From the NCBI RefSeq assembly GCF_036711975.1, contig NC_091971.1:23815501-23879500 (forward strand): a stretch of DNA of 64,000 nucleotides, read 5' to 3'. A program made the position numbers and the translations under genes. This DNA is from Onthophagus taurus. Its lineage: Eukaryota; Arthropoda; Insecta; Coleoptera; Scarabaeidae. The notes below the pieces were generated by a model. It did no database searches. It saw nothing but the letters and a program-made list of their open reading frames with translations, and was not told where the DNA came from. This document shows positions 35,318 to 45,713 of the stretch, piece by piece. Each line of letters begins with the position of its first letter. Within the stretch, counting starts at the first letter, position 1.

Positions 35318-35410
35318 TCTATTAATGAAGGCGATTAATTATCGAGATATTTTAACGCGTGAGCGAGCGAAGCGAAGCGAACGCGTTAATTATTGAGATA
35401 ATTAATCGCA
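35318..35410. repeat. Strong hairpin, 'GAGCGAGCGAAGCGAAGCGA' loop region
   Basis: The left arm 'gcgattaattatcgagatat' with 'ttaacgcgt' pairs with the right arm 'acgcgttaattattgagata' and 'attaatcgc'. Between them is a short GC-rich repeat 'gagcgagcgaagcgaagcga'. Looks like a tiny MITE. Confidence 0.65.
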
Positions 35411-35844
35411 TTTTAATATACGAGTTAGTTACAATATTTTTCCGTTGACCGTCTTTTCAACAAAATAGAGAAAATCCATCGTTGAAAAATCTCCCAATTC
35501 TGTCACTGGCAAAATAACCTCACTTTTAATGTGTCATAATTTATTTTTGTAGTCTTACCGAATAGATATAGTGGTCGGTTGGGTCGGTATTACAAATTTC
35601 ATTGGAGAATATTTATTAAATTGACTACTATTTAGTTCGGTCGGACTTTCTTAAAATCGTTTATTAATAGAAAATCGTTTATTAATAGGTGTCATTAATG
35701 AATGATTTTGTATACATTTATAAATCATATAAATACACGGTCGACGGAAAAGGATTTTTAATGAAGATTACAAATATGTCAAAAGTGAGGTTGACATTTT
35801 AAACCTGAAGTTAATTATCATGTAATAGAAGTTTTATAACTGAA

Positions 35845-35975
35845 GTTAATCTAGTGTTAGTCACTTTTCCACACTTTCTTTATATTTTTAACGTGTTTTT
35901 TTGGGTCATTTCACAATGATTAAAAAAAGTCGTCGACTTTTAAGCCACATGATGATTCTTGAATTTTTCCCAAGT
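35845..35975. repeat. Displaced distal part of the ACTAG repeat family
   Basis: Matches 8740-8870 ('tttatatttttaacgtgttt', 'aagccacatgatgattcttg'). In copy 1 this follows the ACTAG block directly; here about 1.2 kb of other repeats separate them. Confidence 0.65.
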
Positions 35976-36129
35976 TTCTTAATATTTCTTTCGTTAAAAA
36001 AGAGCGTTCTTAAATTTTAATCTGTAAACTTGTAACACTTCGTCCTTAGTTTCATTTTACAACTTTTTAAACTTTAATTTTGTAAATTAGTAACTAATAA
36101 TCTGATTTCAACATTGATATGTGATCTTT

Positions 36130-36275
36130 TTTTACAAAACAACAAGAAATATTAAGAAACTTGTTTGTAAAATGGATAACATGAGAGATGTCAATCAATT
36201 TGTAGAGTCTCTGAAGATGGCCAAGGGCCGAAACTGGTTAGACTTAAATTTTATATTAGATAAAAACCAGTTTAA
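36130..36275 (+). repeat. Hammerhead-like repeat family, copy 3 (left half, interrupted)
   Basis: Matches 57255-57366. Contains the CTGAAGA-T-GGCC-AAG-GGCC-GAAAC box at 36211-36240. It is interrupted at a TTAA by the piggyBac-like element and resumes at 37203. Confidence 0.75.
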
Positions 36276-37202
36276 CTCTTTGTGTCCCGACGGTACTTTA
36301 AAGTACCGGTAGTTTTAAACACTCATTTTAAACTGTAGTCATCTATTCGGCGCATTTAGAGCTGTCGGTACTTTCTACTATACAAGGAAGAATCTGTATA
36401 AAAAATGACGCAATCCGCAGTGTAGGGTTTTTAGGTATATTTAAACTTATTCGTCCAGATGTGATGAGAGATTATTACAATCATTTTAAAAAGAGCTTTA
36501 ATTTAAAATAAGTCTCATTCCTTAATTTCAATAAATACGGCTTTTTAAATTAGCATCTTTTTTGATACTTTTAGGTTATACGAAAATGTAAGTTTTGTTG
36601 CAACATTTTTTTTCTCAATATTTTTCCAATCCAACCCAACAATTATTATACATCATTGTAAAGAGAAAGCTTTGAGCTTTAATTTAGAATAAGTCTTAAT
36701 AATTTCAATAAATACGGCTTCCAGAAATTTTTAAATTAGCATCTTTTTTGACACAAAGTTACTCAAGTTTTTACTCAATATGCTATCAGATTTTCGTCGT
36801 TCTGTAAATACAAGTCTGATAAATAAATATTCAAATTTACTGCGTCCACGAAAATGTAGCGCAAGTTCAAAAGAAAAAGGAAGTTGTGAAAATTATTCTT
36901 CCAAAGCTTTGACCAAAATGTACTGCGTGCAATGTTTATTTATGTTGTAATGAAAGAAAGAACTGTTTTTCTGAATGTCATATGTGATTTAGATAAAGCA
37001 AGTGTTACTTATTTTCTAACGTAATAAAAAATGTATTATTTTTATATTATCAATAATAGTTTTTGTATACTGAAAATATATTTTAATGCTGATTGCATAT
37101 CTTGCTAAAATTGATTCCAAAGGCCTCTACTGAGTGTATTTTGATAGCGTTTTAATTCTGTCACAAAGTTTCAAAATTTTTGACTTCTTGGGACACAAAG
37201 GG
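36276..37202 (+). mobile_element. piggyBac-like element, internally decayed
   Basis: Ends are CTCTTTGTGTCCC at left and, inverted, CCCTTTGTGTCCC at right, each flanked by TTAA (36272-36275 and 37203-37206). Near 36845-36965 the plus strand reads RPRKCSASSKEKGSCENY and, one frame over, KCTACNVYLCCNERKNCFSE then CH, the Cys-rich C-terminal domain typical of piggyBac transposases. A ~65 bp segment with 'tttcaataaatacggctt' is duplicated (36495 and 36680). No intact transposase. Confidence 0.85.
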
Positions 37203-37480
37203 TTAAAAGTACAATATCAAACTCTAGATTATTTTCTTCAAAAATTTTTACACAAATCGTCATCATTTTGTCTCTAGTTTTCTAGTGATGCAAACCGCGG
37301 TCCAAAAATTATTGATTATTATAATAATTCTTATAATAAAAATTCTGCCACTGAATATTTTTTTTAAACATCGATGTATCGTATAATACGTCGATATTTT
37401 CGACATCGATGTTTCACTTTTGGAAAACATCGATGTTCTAATATCGATGTTTTTATGAGCGAGCGACTCGCTCGTGTTGC
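37203..37480. repeat. Right half of repeat copy 3 plus hAT-like MITE with ATCGAT cluster
   Basis: Positions 37203-37280 resume the sequence of 57363-57440. From 37285 ('agtgatgcaaaccgcggtcc') a unit shared with 57498-57650 begins; it has four ATCGATGT-type boxes between 37370 and 37450 and a 'cgagcgactcgctcg' palindrome. The paralogue ends 'gttgcatccct', suggesting a hAT-type end. Confidence 0.6.
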
Positions 37481-38042
37481 AACTTCATCTTCGTGGCACT
37501 TCGTGGGTAACAGCCGCCATTATACGCTTGTTGAATAATATACTATTATTTATGTTACTATGTTTCGCCTTTTATTTTGGATTAATACTGTTTTTTAAAC
37601 ATCGATACAATTAATATACGCATAATATCCGCAAACCACTTACTAAATTATATTGAAAAAAATTTAATAATTAGCGCCATCTATGAGGCGGATGGCAAAG
37701 CTTTGTTTTATTGATTTATATAGATTTCTTTACGAATTCCCAATATTTTGATGAAATCGTACATTTTTCGTTTTACCCAAATTTCGAGATAACAATTCAA
37801 TTTTACGTCTACTTACACGTAACCTCTTCCTACATTCTACTAGTATCCTTGAAGCGTTGGCATCTCAATTTAATGTTTAATTTCTCGTAAAAGTAGATTT
37901 ACATCGAGTGTTATTTATGACAAACTTTAGGATTTTTTTTATGTTACAAATACAGCAATTTTACAACGCGGAACACTTCAATGTGTAGAAAAATGTGTGT
38001 ACTTCAATTCTGTGTATTCACTTTTCCATAATAATTTACCAT
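37481..38042. other. Intergenic stretch before the zinc-finger gene
   Basis: AT-rich, with no gene or named repeat. The last part, together with 38043-38229, should include the zinc-finger gene promoter; 38043-38229 is also present upstream of the pseudogene. Confidence 0.4.
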
Positions 38043-38229
38043 AATATTTTAATGCATTTTCTTAATTAAGTAAAACATAACCTAAATAATCAAAAGAAAC
38101 GTCACTTTGACAGTTAACCTATAAAATTCTAAAAATATTTTACTTTTTAACGAAAAAGCATCTAAAATCCATTAAAACCAGAAATATCTTCATATTCTTA
38201 TAAGATGTAAAAACCATTTAAACCAAAAA

Positions 38230-38379
38230 ATGGCATATGAAACCGCCACAGATTTCTCAAAAATTTGTCGCACTTGTTTACTTGAATCAAACGAAATGAG
38301 ACCTTTGTTTACAATTGCTGGAGATTTAGGTTTGGTCGCTAACATTGAAGATATGTTGAACTCTATTACTTCTATACAG
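38230..38379 (+). CDS. ZAD-ZNF exon 1
   Basis: Fifty codons from [16 protein letters not shown] to SITSIQ, first half of the ZAD. Donor cag|gtttaa, phase 0; acceptor at 38431. Confidence 0.88.
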
Positions 38380-39945
38380 GTTTAAAATAATTTAATCACG
38401 TGATTCAAACATAAATAAACACTGCTTTCAGGTTTGCAAAGATGATGGCTTACCAGACCATCTTTGCCTCCAATGCATATCTCATTTAAACAACGCGTTT
38501 TCTTTTAAACAACTTTGTGAAAAATCAAATAACACATTAAGAAACTTATTAAATGAAAGAGCAAACACTTTTATGGATTTGAAACCAGCAATCTATCAAA
38601 GTGAATTAAATTTAGAATTATCCCAAGATAATATCGGGGATGTAGTTGATGGACACAAATTAGAACTTGAAATTAGTGAAAGTTTAACTTTTGATTCTAT
38701 AGAATTTGATAAAACTCTAACAACTTCAAATTCTTTAGCTTCTAAACCAAGTAATGTAGAAGAATTTGATGAAACAGAACAACCAATACATCCCTGTGAA
38801 CAATGTACAATGTGTTTTACAACTACTTATGATTTAAAAATGCATATGAAAAAGATTCATAAAAGTGAAAGGCACACTTGTTATCTTTGTAACAGAAATT
38901 TTGCAAGTCCAAGCACTTTATGCAGACACATGAAAGTTCACAATGGTTTAAAACGTCATCCGTGCACTGCATGTGATAAAGCTTTTTCAAGATCTGATGA
39001 TTTAACACGACATATGCGAACTCACACAGGAGAGAAACCATTTCGATGCGAAATTTGTGAAAAATCATTTGCACAATCATTTCGATTGTTGGAACACATG
39101 CGAGCGCATGCTGATGAAAAAACTTTTGTATGTTCTGTTTGTGGAAAAGCATTCTCTCGCTATACAGGTCTTATAGCACATAATAAAACTCATTTAGGGC
39201 TTAAAACTCATAAGTGTGAGTTATGTGGAAAAAGGTAATATGAATAAGATAATTTGTTATAATTTTGAATTTATTATTTATTTAAGACTTTGTGGAGCAT
39301 CTTCTTTAGCAATGCATATGAAAACTCATACGGGAGTTAGAGATCATGTTTGTAATATTTGTGGGAAAGGATTTACAACGCCACAAAATTTAATTGTTCA
39401 TCGACGAACTCATACTGGTAATTTTTTTGATTTTTTGTTTATAATGATACTTTAAATATTTTTTTAATAAAAGGTGAACGTCCTTATATATGTGGTACTT
39501 GCGGAAAAGGATTTCCAGATCCTTCGCGATTAAAAGTTCACAAAAGAATACATACTGGAATTAAACCTTATGCATGTACATTCTGCGATAGACGTTGTGT
39601 GAGTTCTTCTCAATTAAATAAACATATAAGATTGCATACTGGGGAGAAGCCTTATATTTGTGGGATTTGTCATAAATCGTTTCCAAGGAATGAAGATTTA
39701 AAGAATCATATTAAAACCCATACTGGTAATAATTATAAAAGAAAAAAAAATCTAAAAGAATTATTTGAGAATTTTTAGGGGAGAAAAATCATATTTGTAC
39801 ACATTGTAATAAAGGTTTTTATCAAGCTTCCACATTAAAAGTGCACATGAGGATACACACTGGGGAAAAACCATATTCCTGCCCAATTTGTCATAAAACT
39901 TTTTCACAAACAGGACCTTTGTCAACTCATATGAAATCTCATTGA
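38230..39945 (+). CDS. ZAD-C2H2 zinc-finger protein, complete, 5 exons, 12 fingers
   Basis: Exons 38230-38379, 38432-39234, 39287-39417, 39474-39725 and 39779-39945 join in frame (1503 nt, 500 residues). Introns are 52-56 bp with GT/AG ends. The N-terminus is a ZAD: CRTC in [10 protein letters not shown] at residue ~13, then LCLQC in [11 protein letters not shown] after exon 2 begins, giving the C-x2-C ... C-x2-C zinc site. An acidic linker follows. Twelve C2H2 fingers run from [10 protein letters not shown] to [10 protein letters not shown] with TGEKP-type linkers (HTGEKPF, HTGEKPY). The finger [18 protein letters not shown] is split by intron 2. The product is predicted to be a nuclear DNA-binding regulator that dimerises through the ZAD (family knowledge); the target is unknown. 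Poly(A) signal AATAAA at 39981. A broken duplicate of its 5' end lies at 31196-31590. Confidence 0.93.
38432..39234 (+). CDS. ZAD-ZNF exon 2
   Basis: [15 protein letters not shown] (second half of ZAD), linker, fingers 1-5 and the first half of finger 6. Donor aag|gtaata, phase 2. Confidence 0.92.
39287..39417 (+). CDS. ZAD-ZNF exon 3
   Basis: Second half of finger 6 and finger 7 ([19 protein letters not shown]). Donor ctg|gtaatt, phase 1. Confidence 0.88.
39474..39725 (+). CDS. ZAD-ZNF exon 4
   Basis: Acceptor aaaag at 39473. Fingers 8-10 ([30 protein letters not shown]). Phase 1 donor gtaata at 39726. Confidence 0.88.
39779..39945 (+). CDS. ZAD-ZNF exon 5
   Basis: Acceptor tttttag at 39778. 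Fingers 11 and 12 ([20 protein letters not shown]) and stop TGA at 39943-39945. Confidence 0.88.
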
Positions 39946-40168
39946 TTTATTCTTATTTATTTTTAGTTTGATGTAATGTAAATAAATTTATATAATTACA
40001 AAATATGAAGTTTTCTTTTTACAGAAAAACGAAAAAATGATCCTATTTTTATAAAGTTTCTGTTTTTAAAGCATACATGAGGATTTATATTGAGAAGAAA
40101 ATTATATTTCTGTCGAATTTCATTGATATATTTTTAAAATAAAACACTTTTAACCAAAAAAAAAAACT

Positions 40169-40240
40169 TTCCGATACCGGGAATCGAACCCGAGCCTCCT
40201 GGGTGAAAGCCAGGTATCCTAGCCACTAGACCATATCGGA
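40169..40240 (-). tRNA. tRNA-Glu (anticodon TTC), copy 1
   Basis: A 72 nt minus-strand cloverleaf: acceptor TCCGATA paired with TATCGGA plus discriminator A, anticodon stem CCTGG/CCAGG around loop CTTTCAC (TTC), T arm CGGGTTCGATTCCCG holding a perfect B box GGTTCGATTCC. No intron. An A-run on the plus strand just before 40169 gives the T-run pol III terminator. Confidence 0.96.
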
Positions 40241-40583
40241 GATGTAATAAGGATACCAACTGTCAAAACTGACACCCAAAATCCCTATGAAATTTCAATT
40301 TATACATTTTAATATGTATAAATGCTATATTATATAGAGGGTCCCGAAACTCAACGTCAAACGGTCACTGGATGAGAGGCCAACCCATACCTGTTCTGGT
40401 AAAAATAAGAAATAAAATTCTATGTCTCTTACAAGGGAAGTATCAGAACTGTCCTTCACCGATTTTCTTGAAATTTGGTACAACGATAGTATGGCCAAAA
40501 ATAAGGTTTATGTATTTTTTTATACGTGCTAATAAAGTCCCTAGGGCGAGTTATAAGGGTTGGAAATCGGGGCGAAATATATA

Positions 40584-41787
40584 CGGGTGTATCTGAATGA
40601 CTGCAACAAACTTCAAGGGGTGATTCTTTAGTGAATTTTAAGGGTACTTTGATATATGAACCAGGGGCGACTTCGGCTCCCCTAAGGAGCTACACCCCTC
40701 CAAAAATGGCGGAAAATTTTGGTTTAATTTCTTTCTCTCAAAAACCAGAAACGCTAGGAAAATGAAATTTGGGGAATATGTTTAACTCATAATGGGGCAC
40801 GTTTTGACCCTATTTGTACTTTCAACCTACCCTTCTAAACTACTAAACGTAACCACCCCCGTTCAATTTATGCCTAGATTTTTTTTATGAAAATGATAAA
40901 TACATTGGAAAAATTTCAGTTAGATAGATAAAACTATTCTAAAACTTTTTTGTCTCTCTGATTTTCTTCGAAAATTTAATAATTTCTGAGAAAAAAAATA
41001 ATTAAGCAAACACTAACTGTTAAGCTGTAGGGTTGTTAATCAAAAGTTGAAATGAATTTTTAATGAAAAAAACTTAGTAGGCTTTGCAATCTTTGTCAGA
41101 AATATTTTTGACGTTTAAATGTCAGTGGTTTTCGTACATTATTATTGTTTTATTTAAAATTTTGAAACGTCGAGTGAACGAGCGTAAATGCGATAGAACT
41201 TTATTTAAAAATTAATTTGAAAAACAATAATAATAGTAAGAAAAACACTGACATTTAAACGTCAAAAATATTTCTGACAAAGATTGCAAAGCCTACTAAG
41301 ATTTTTTCATTAAAAATTCATTCCAACTTTTGATCGACAACCCCGATGTTTAACGTGCAGTATTTGCTTTATTTTTTTTCTCAAAAATTTGTCGTTTTTG
41401 GAAAAATTTTAGAGAGACAAAAAAGTTTTAGGATACTTTCATCTACCTAGATAAAATTTTTTTAATGTATTTATCATCTGCATAAAAAAAATATTAGCAA
41501 AAATGTGAAGGGGGTGGTTACGTTTAGTAGTTTAGAAGGGTAGGTTGAAAGTACAAGTAGGGTCCAAACATGCCCTATTATGAGTTAAACATATTCCCCA
41601 AATTTCATTTTCCTAGCGTTTATGGTTTTTGAGAAAAACAAATTAAACCAAAATTTTCCGCCATTTTTGGAGGGGTGTAGCTCCTTAGGGGAGCCGAAGT
41701 CGCCCATGGTTCATATATCAAAGTACCCTTAAAATTCACTAAAGAATCACCCCTTGAAGTTTGTTGCAGTCATTCAGATACACCCTG
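40584..41787. mobile_element. 1.2 kb near-complete palindromic (fold-back) element
   Basis: The left end CGGGTGTATCTGAATGACTG and right end (inverse CAGGGTGTATCTGAATGACT) are flanked by TA (40582-40583 and 41788-41789). The two ~520 bp arms are reverse complements almost to the centre (~41180), including 'gcaacaaacttcaaggggtg', 'gtttaactcataat' and 'tgacgtttaaatgtcagtg'. No transposase. A second, right-truncated copy is at 51043, and a single arm at 1181. Confidence 0.88.
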
Positions 41788-41789
41788 TA

Positions 41790-42347
41790 TATTCGCTTAT
41801 AGGCTGAAAACGAAAATAGCTATCGAAATGTGGTAAATGTAAACTGATATTCATTTTCAAAGAGCTTTTCATTGATATATCACTTATCACACATATATCT
41901 GAGGGCTTCAGAAGGTAAACTGCCCCTAGTTTTTTGGAATATTTTAAAAACTACCCTGTCGATTTTGGCGATATTATATGTCCTTATAGTACGATTAAAA
42001 ATATTAATGACGTGTTTTTTCTTATTTGCCTCTGACCATCCCCCGCAAAATTACGGGTTATAATAGATAACCCCTTTCCTTAAGAATAATGTGATAAACT
42101 GTAACACTTTTGAACAATATTTTGAAGAAAACCATAAATTAGTTGTAAATTAAGATTTACGCAGTAAAATAAACCCTATACAACATTAAAGAGTGGCTGG
42201 GGTTAACTACCCTAACCACCCCAAAAATTAATTTTTTTTGCGAAAATTGTCGATTTTGGTGCAATTTCCCACGATGATTTTTTTATACGTTGGCTAGTAC
42301 TATTGTAAGAACTTACAAGGGTTAGAAGTTTGGGGTAGAAAATATAT
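41790..42347. other. Intergenic, decayed repeat DNA
   Basis: No gene seen. The segment around 42170-42340 ('ggggttaactaccctaacca', 'tgtaagaacttacaagggtt') resembles decayed element flank. Confidence 0.4.
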
Positions 42348-43512
42348 TTTCGCTAATAACTTTCATACTCCTACAGAAAAATGTTTTTTATCCTTATTCT
42401 ATTTAAATAAACCAAAGGTTAGGATAATTATATAAATATTTATTAATAATGAGTTAAAAAGTAACTGACAAAAGAATGGTTGATTATCACAAATTGTATT
42501 CTACATTATTAATTTAATTTCTTTTTTTTTACTTTTTTTATTCAATATATTGTTGGCAATAATGAAAATCATGGAAAAAATGTTTTAAACACAACGATTG
42601 TTTACACCATGCACAAGTTATAAGCTGTATCTCCACAGATATCGCACGTAGGATTTTCATTGGAAAAGCAAACCTCCACGGGATTTTCAAACTGTTCTGG
42701 TCTGTTCTGGTGTATTTAAAAACATTAATAAATCGTGGGGAAGACAACTGGTTATGCGTTAAGGATTGCAAGTTTAAAATATTATCTCGCTGATACAAAT
42801 TGACATCGTACTGGTAGATAATAACTTGATCAGAAAATCTTCTAATGAAATTTTTTCATATTCTAAAACCAAATTCATCCAGGGGTTGAATTTGACCTAT
42901 TGTCCCTGCAGGTATAGACAAATATTTAAACTTAACATCCGATGGAGTTATTTCACTAATAATTTCAGGGTAGTGGCCACTCCAAGAATCCAGTAATAGT
43001 AATGATTTGGGTCCGGTGTTTGGGAAATAGACATTTTGTAGCCAATTTTTCATATGAGCAAAAGTCAGTTTACCAGACTTTGATGCCAAAACGAATATGT
43101 TATCTGCTTTGAACATTGTATTTATTACCCTCGGTCCAAACGTACCAGAGGATTCTTTTAATACAATGAAAAGAGGAGAAAGTAGCTTTCCATTTGCAGA
43201 TATGATATGCGTGTGTAACTAACCTCACACTATATAAGGACAGGGTTATCACTTTACAACATTTAGATTTAACACAACTGATAGAAACAATGATTATCAA
43301 CAATACATTAAATAAAAATAAATTAAAAAGAAACTAAACTAACAATGTGGAATACAATTTGTGATACTTAACAATTTTTTTCAGTTGCTTCTTAACTCAT
43401 TATTAATGAATATTTATATAATTGTCCTAACTTTTGTGTTATTTAAATAGAATAAGGATAAAAAAGCTTTTTCTGTAGGAGTATAAAAGTTATTAGCGAA
43501 AATATATTTTCT
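42348..43512 (-). mobile_element. DNA transposon with ~130 bp TIRs and truncated transposase ('LLDSWSGH' type)
   Basis: TIRs: left AGAAAATATATTTTCGCTAA from ~42350 and its inverse ending ~43512, both continuing through 'ctcctacagaaaaa', 'atccttattctatttaaata' and 'attaataatgagttaa'. GGGGT flanks both ends, suggesting a 5 bp target duplication. Minus-strand coding pieces at 43116-42856 (KSLLLLDSWSGHYPEIISEI, IPAGTIGQIQPLD) and 42798-42538 (LQSLTHNQLSSPRFINVFKY, CAWCKQSLCLKHFFHDFH). The N-terminal part is missing. The superfamily is not determined from memory. Confidence 0.7.
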
Positions 43513-44310
43513 GGGGTTGTAAGTTATAACTTACAACCCCAGACGCAGCGTCATAGTCTAATCCGTAAGACCTTTTGCTCCAGGCTCCATCAGCAATTAC
43601 AGTAATATAGGGCACTCCGACCTCATCTATATCTCCTGCTTCTTTAGCTAACTGCTTTTCTCCCTCTGCTGCTTTTTCCATTGAACTTGACGCTGTTTCA
43701 TGAATAACATCGGCTAGTTTACAAAACGCTTTTTTAAATGTTTCCTGTCGCATAAATGGTACTTGCAAAACATTTAAAAACTCTTGACATTGAGCGTAGC
43801 CAATTCCGGTTGAAATTGCACCCAATGTCGTTGCCTCGTTTATGTTCATCAGATCTGAGGTCTCCGAAGATGTCCCGATGCTATCCACTAAGCCACACAT
43901 TTTACATTGTAATGTAAAAGTACTTTTTAAACCTTTTCGAGTCTCTTTTATTAGAACCATATCAATTATACAACATTCGAAAGGTTTATGACGCGGGTAC
44001 GACAAAATTTGTTTTAAAATAAAAGCCATGTCAACTACTCGCCGAGCGATGGTGTTTAGATCATTTATTTGTTCAAATGTGTTTCCGTGGGTATTTATTT
44101 TAATTGTTTCTTTACTGAAATCTTTAATGCTGTTTACTTCAGATTTTTCGTTTGATGTGTTGGTATCGTCCTAGTTTTCGTCATGTTTAGGACATGGCAG
44201 TGAATCGTTTTTATAATTCCAGCTACTCACATTTTTTAATGTACAATCAAATATATCAAATATAGGCAGCAAAACTGAAGCTCTATGCGGAATAGTTATT
44301 TCAAGTCGAA
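43493..44310 (-). pseudogene. Mutator-like (MULE) transposase N-terminal fragment
   Basis: The minus strand reads NTIARRVVDMAFILKQIL, then FTLQCKMCGLVDSIGTS, NINEATTLGAISTGIGYAQC, VPFMRQETFKKAF and VPYITVIADGAWSKRSYG. This is the 'Mutator-like transposase domain' arrangement common in insects and other invertebrates, with the D of VIADGAW likely catalytic. The frame then runs into the TIR of the neighbouring transposon (QPQKIYFR). The rest of the protein is absent, so it is a fragment. Upstream sequence to 44310 is in frame but has a stop. Confidence 0.75.
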
Positions 44311-44640
44311 ATGAATTGACAAAGCTTTTTCTTATCGACTTTTGTAGTCGAGATTATTTTTTTTTAATTAAATATTGTAGATCGATAAGAAAAAATTGTA
44401 TTCTTTCATTTCAACTGATTTCAACTGAGAATAGACTGTTCTATATGAGATTTCAGTACATATTCAATAAGTATAAAATACCTTTGCTTTGCGGCTTTTT
44501 ATGCTAATAATCGTCTGCTACGTATTTTCCCCATTTTAATTAAAAAAAAAACACTAAAATATATAATTTTAACTAACAATCGATAATAATGAAATACTAG
44601 TAATAACAACTATGTAACAAGCGGCATTCAATTAAGAATA
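44311..44640. other. Intergenic, nothing recognised
   Basis: AT-rich with no coding signal. Possibly the 5' end of the MULE. Confidence 0.35.
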
Positions 44641-44655
44641 AAATCAACGTCGCTG

Positions 44656-44681
44656 ATTGTCGGGGAATTACCCGACAATCG
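44656..44681. repeat. Perfect 10 bp stem hairpin in a GC-richer patch
   Basis: GATTGTCGGG - GAATTA - CCCGACAATC is a perfect inverted repeat. It is followed by 'ggcctggcgcgccagcc', another near palindrome at 44701. This GC-rich patch (44650-44800) contrasts with its surroundings. Confidence 0.6.
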
Positions 44682-44804
44682 GACAGTCCTAGTCACCATC
44701 GGCCTGGCGCGCCAGCCCGATCGAGTACACATGGAGCGGTGTTGCCGCATTAGGCGTGTTCACGAGCGAATCTCGTTTCGAATTTTTCGCCAGCTAGGTA
44801 GGCC

Positions 44805-45265
44805 TCTTGTCAAAAATTATTAATAATCATCAACAATTATGAGGATTCACCGTAAATGAAACTTACAAGTTCTCAGAGCCAACTTTTAAAATAATTTTAA
44901 CTCAATATGGCGGCACATAGCGGTACATGGCACGATATTTTATTTTTTTACACGGTAACTATTAACTTTAAGGAAAATACTAAAGAGACAAAAAAGCACC
45001 ACTAAAGAATGAGCTTGACAACCCATATTTTTTTATGTTAATATTCATGGCGTTAAAAAGTTGTTATAAAAAAATCAAAGGGGTTGTGAATTTCATTCCC
45101 TTAGAGGGCGCTAGGGAAGTTTAAGATATGGTTGAAAGTGAGATATACACACAAAATTTCAAATTCTATGGTTTACTTATACCCGAAATAAAAGATAAAA
45201 TGTAAATTTTTGGCTCAACTTTGATAGCTCATAGCTCGAAAACAAAAGAGTTGCGATCCTATGTT
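44805..45265. repeat. Interspersed repeat shared with 50430-51040
   Basis: Positions 44805-44905 are the reverse complement of 50430-50520 ('attatgaggattcaccgtaa'). 44925-45265 match 50720-51040 in direct orientation ('cttagagggcgctagggaag', 'atttttggctcaactttga'). Mixed orientation indicates a rearranged element pair flanking the hAT remnant. Confidence 0.65.
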
Positions 45266-45386
45266 GCGATGGATTTTAACGTTTTCTGTAATTTTCACTA
45301 ATTTACTCATATTTGTTTTTACTAAGATAAAATATGAATAAATTATATAAAATTACAAAAATTTTAAAGTAGAAAGAAAAAAAAGT

Positions 45387-45458
45387 TTCCGATACCGGGA
45401 ATCGAACCCGAGCCTCCTGGGTGAAAGCCAGGTATCCTAGCCACTAGACCATATCGGA
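45387..45458 (-). tRNA. tRNA-Glu (anticodon TTC), copy 2
   Basis: Identical in sequence to copy 1 over the mature 72 nt, with the same cloverleaf, loop CTTTCAC and perfect B box. Upstream flank (plus-strand right side) 'gataccaac.gtcaaaactga' is shared with copy 1, so the copies arose by duplication with flanking DNA. A-run at 45376-45384 is the terminator. Confidence 0.96.
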
Positions 45459-45641
45459 GATACAATAATGATACCAACCGTCAAAACTGACTGTGAAAAT
45501 TCCTAAAACATTTTAATCTATTTTAGTTTTCTGTAATATTTAAAAAAAAAGTTATATTTCATTTTAATATAACCCTACTTTATAAAATAATATTATTTCT
45601 TTATATTGAGAAAAGATAAAAAAAATAGCTAAAAAAAAAAC

Positions 45642-45713
45642 TTCCGATACCGGGAATCGAACCCGAGCCTCCTGGGTGAGAGCCAGGTATCCTAGCCACT
45701 AGACCATATCGGA
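45642..45713 (-). tRNA. tRNA-Glu (anticodon CTC)
   Basis: Same 72 nt backbone as the TTC copies with one difference in the anticodon loop (CTCTCAC), giving anticodon CTC. Acceptor, D, anticodon and T stems all pair. Its upstream flank is unlike the other two. A run of ten A at 45631-45640 supplies the terminator. Confidence 0.96.

Noticed and set aside
38823-39152. Minus-strand 109-codon frame inside the zinc-finger gene
   Set aside because: Antisense shadow of the C2H2 coding region.
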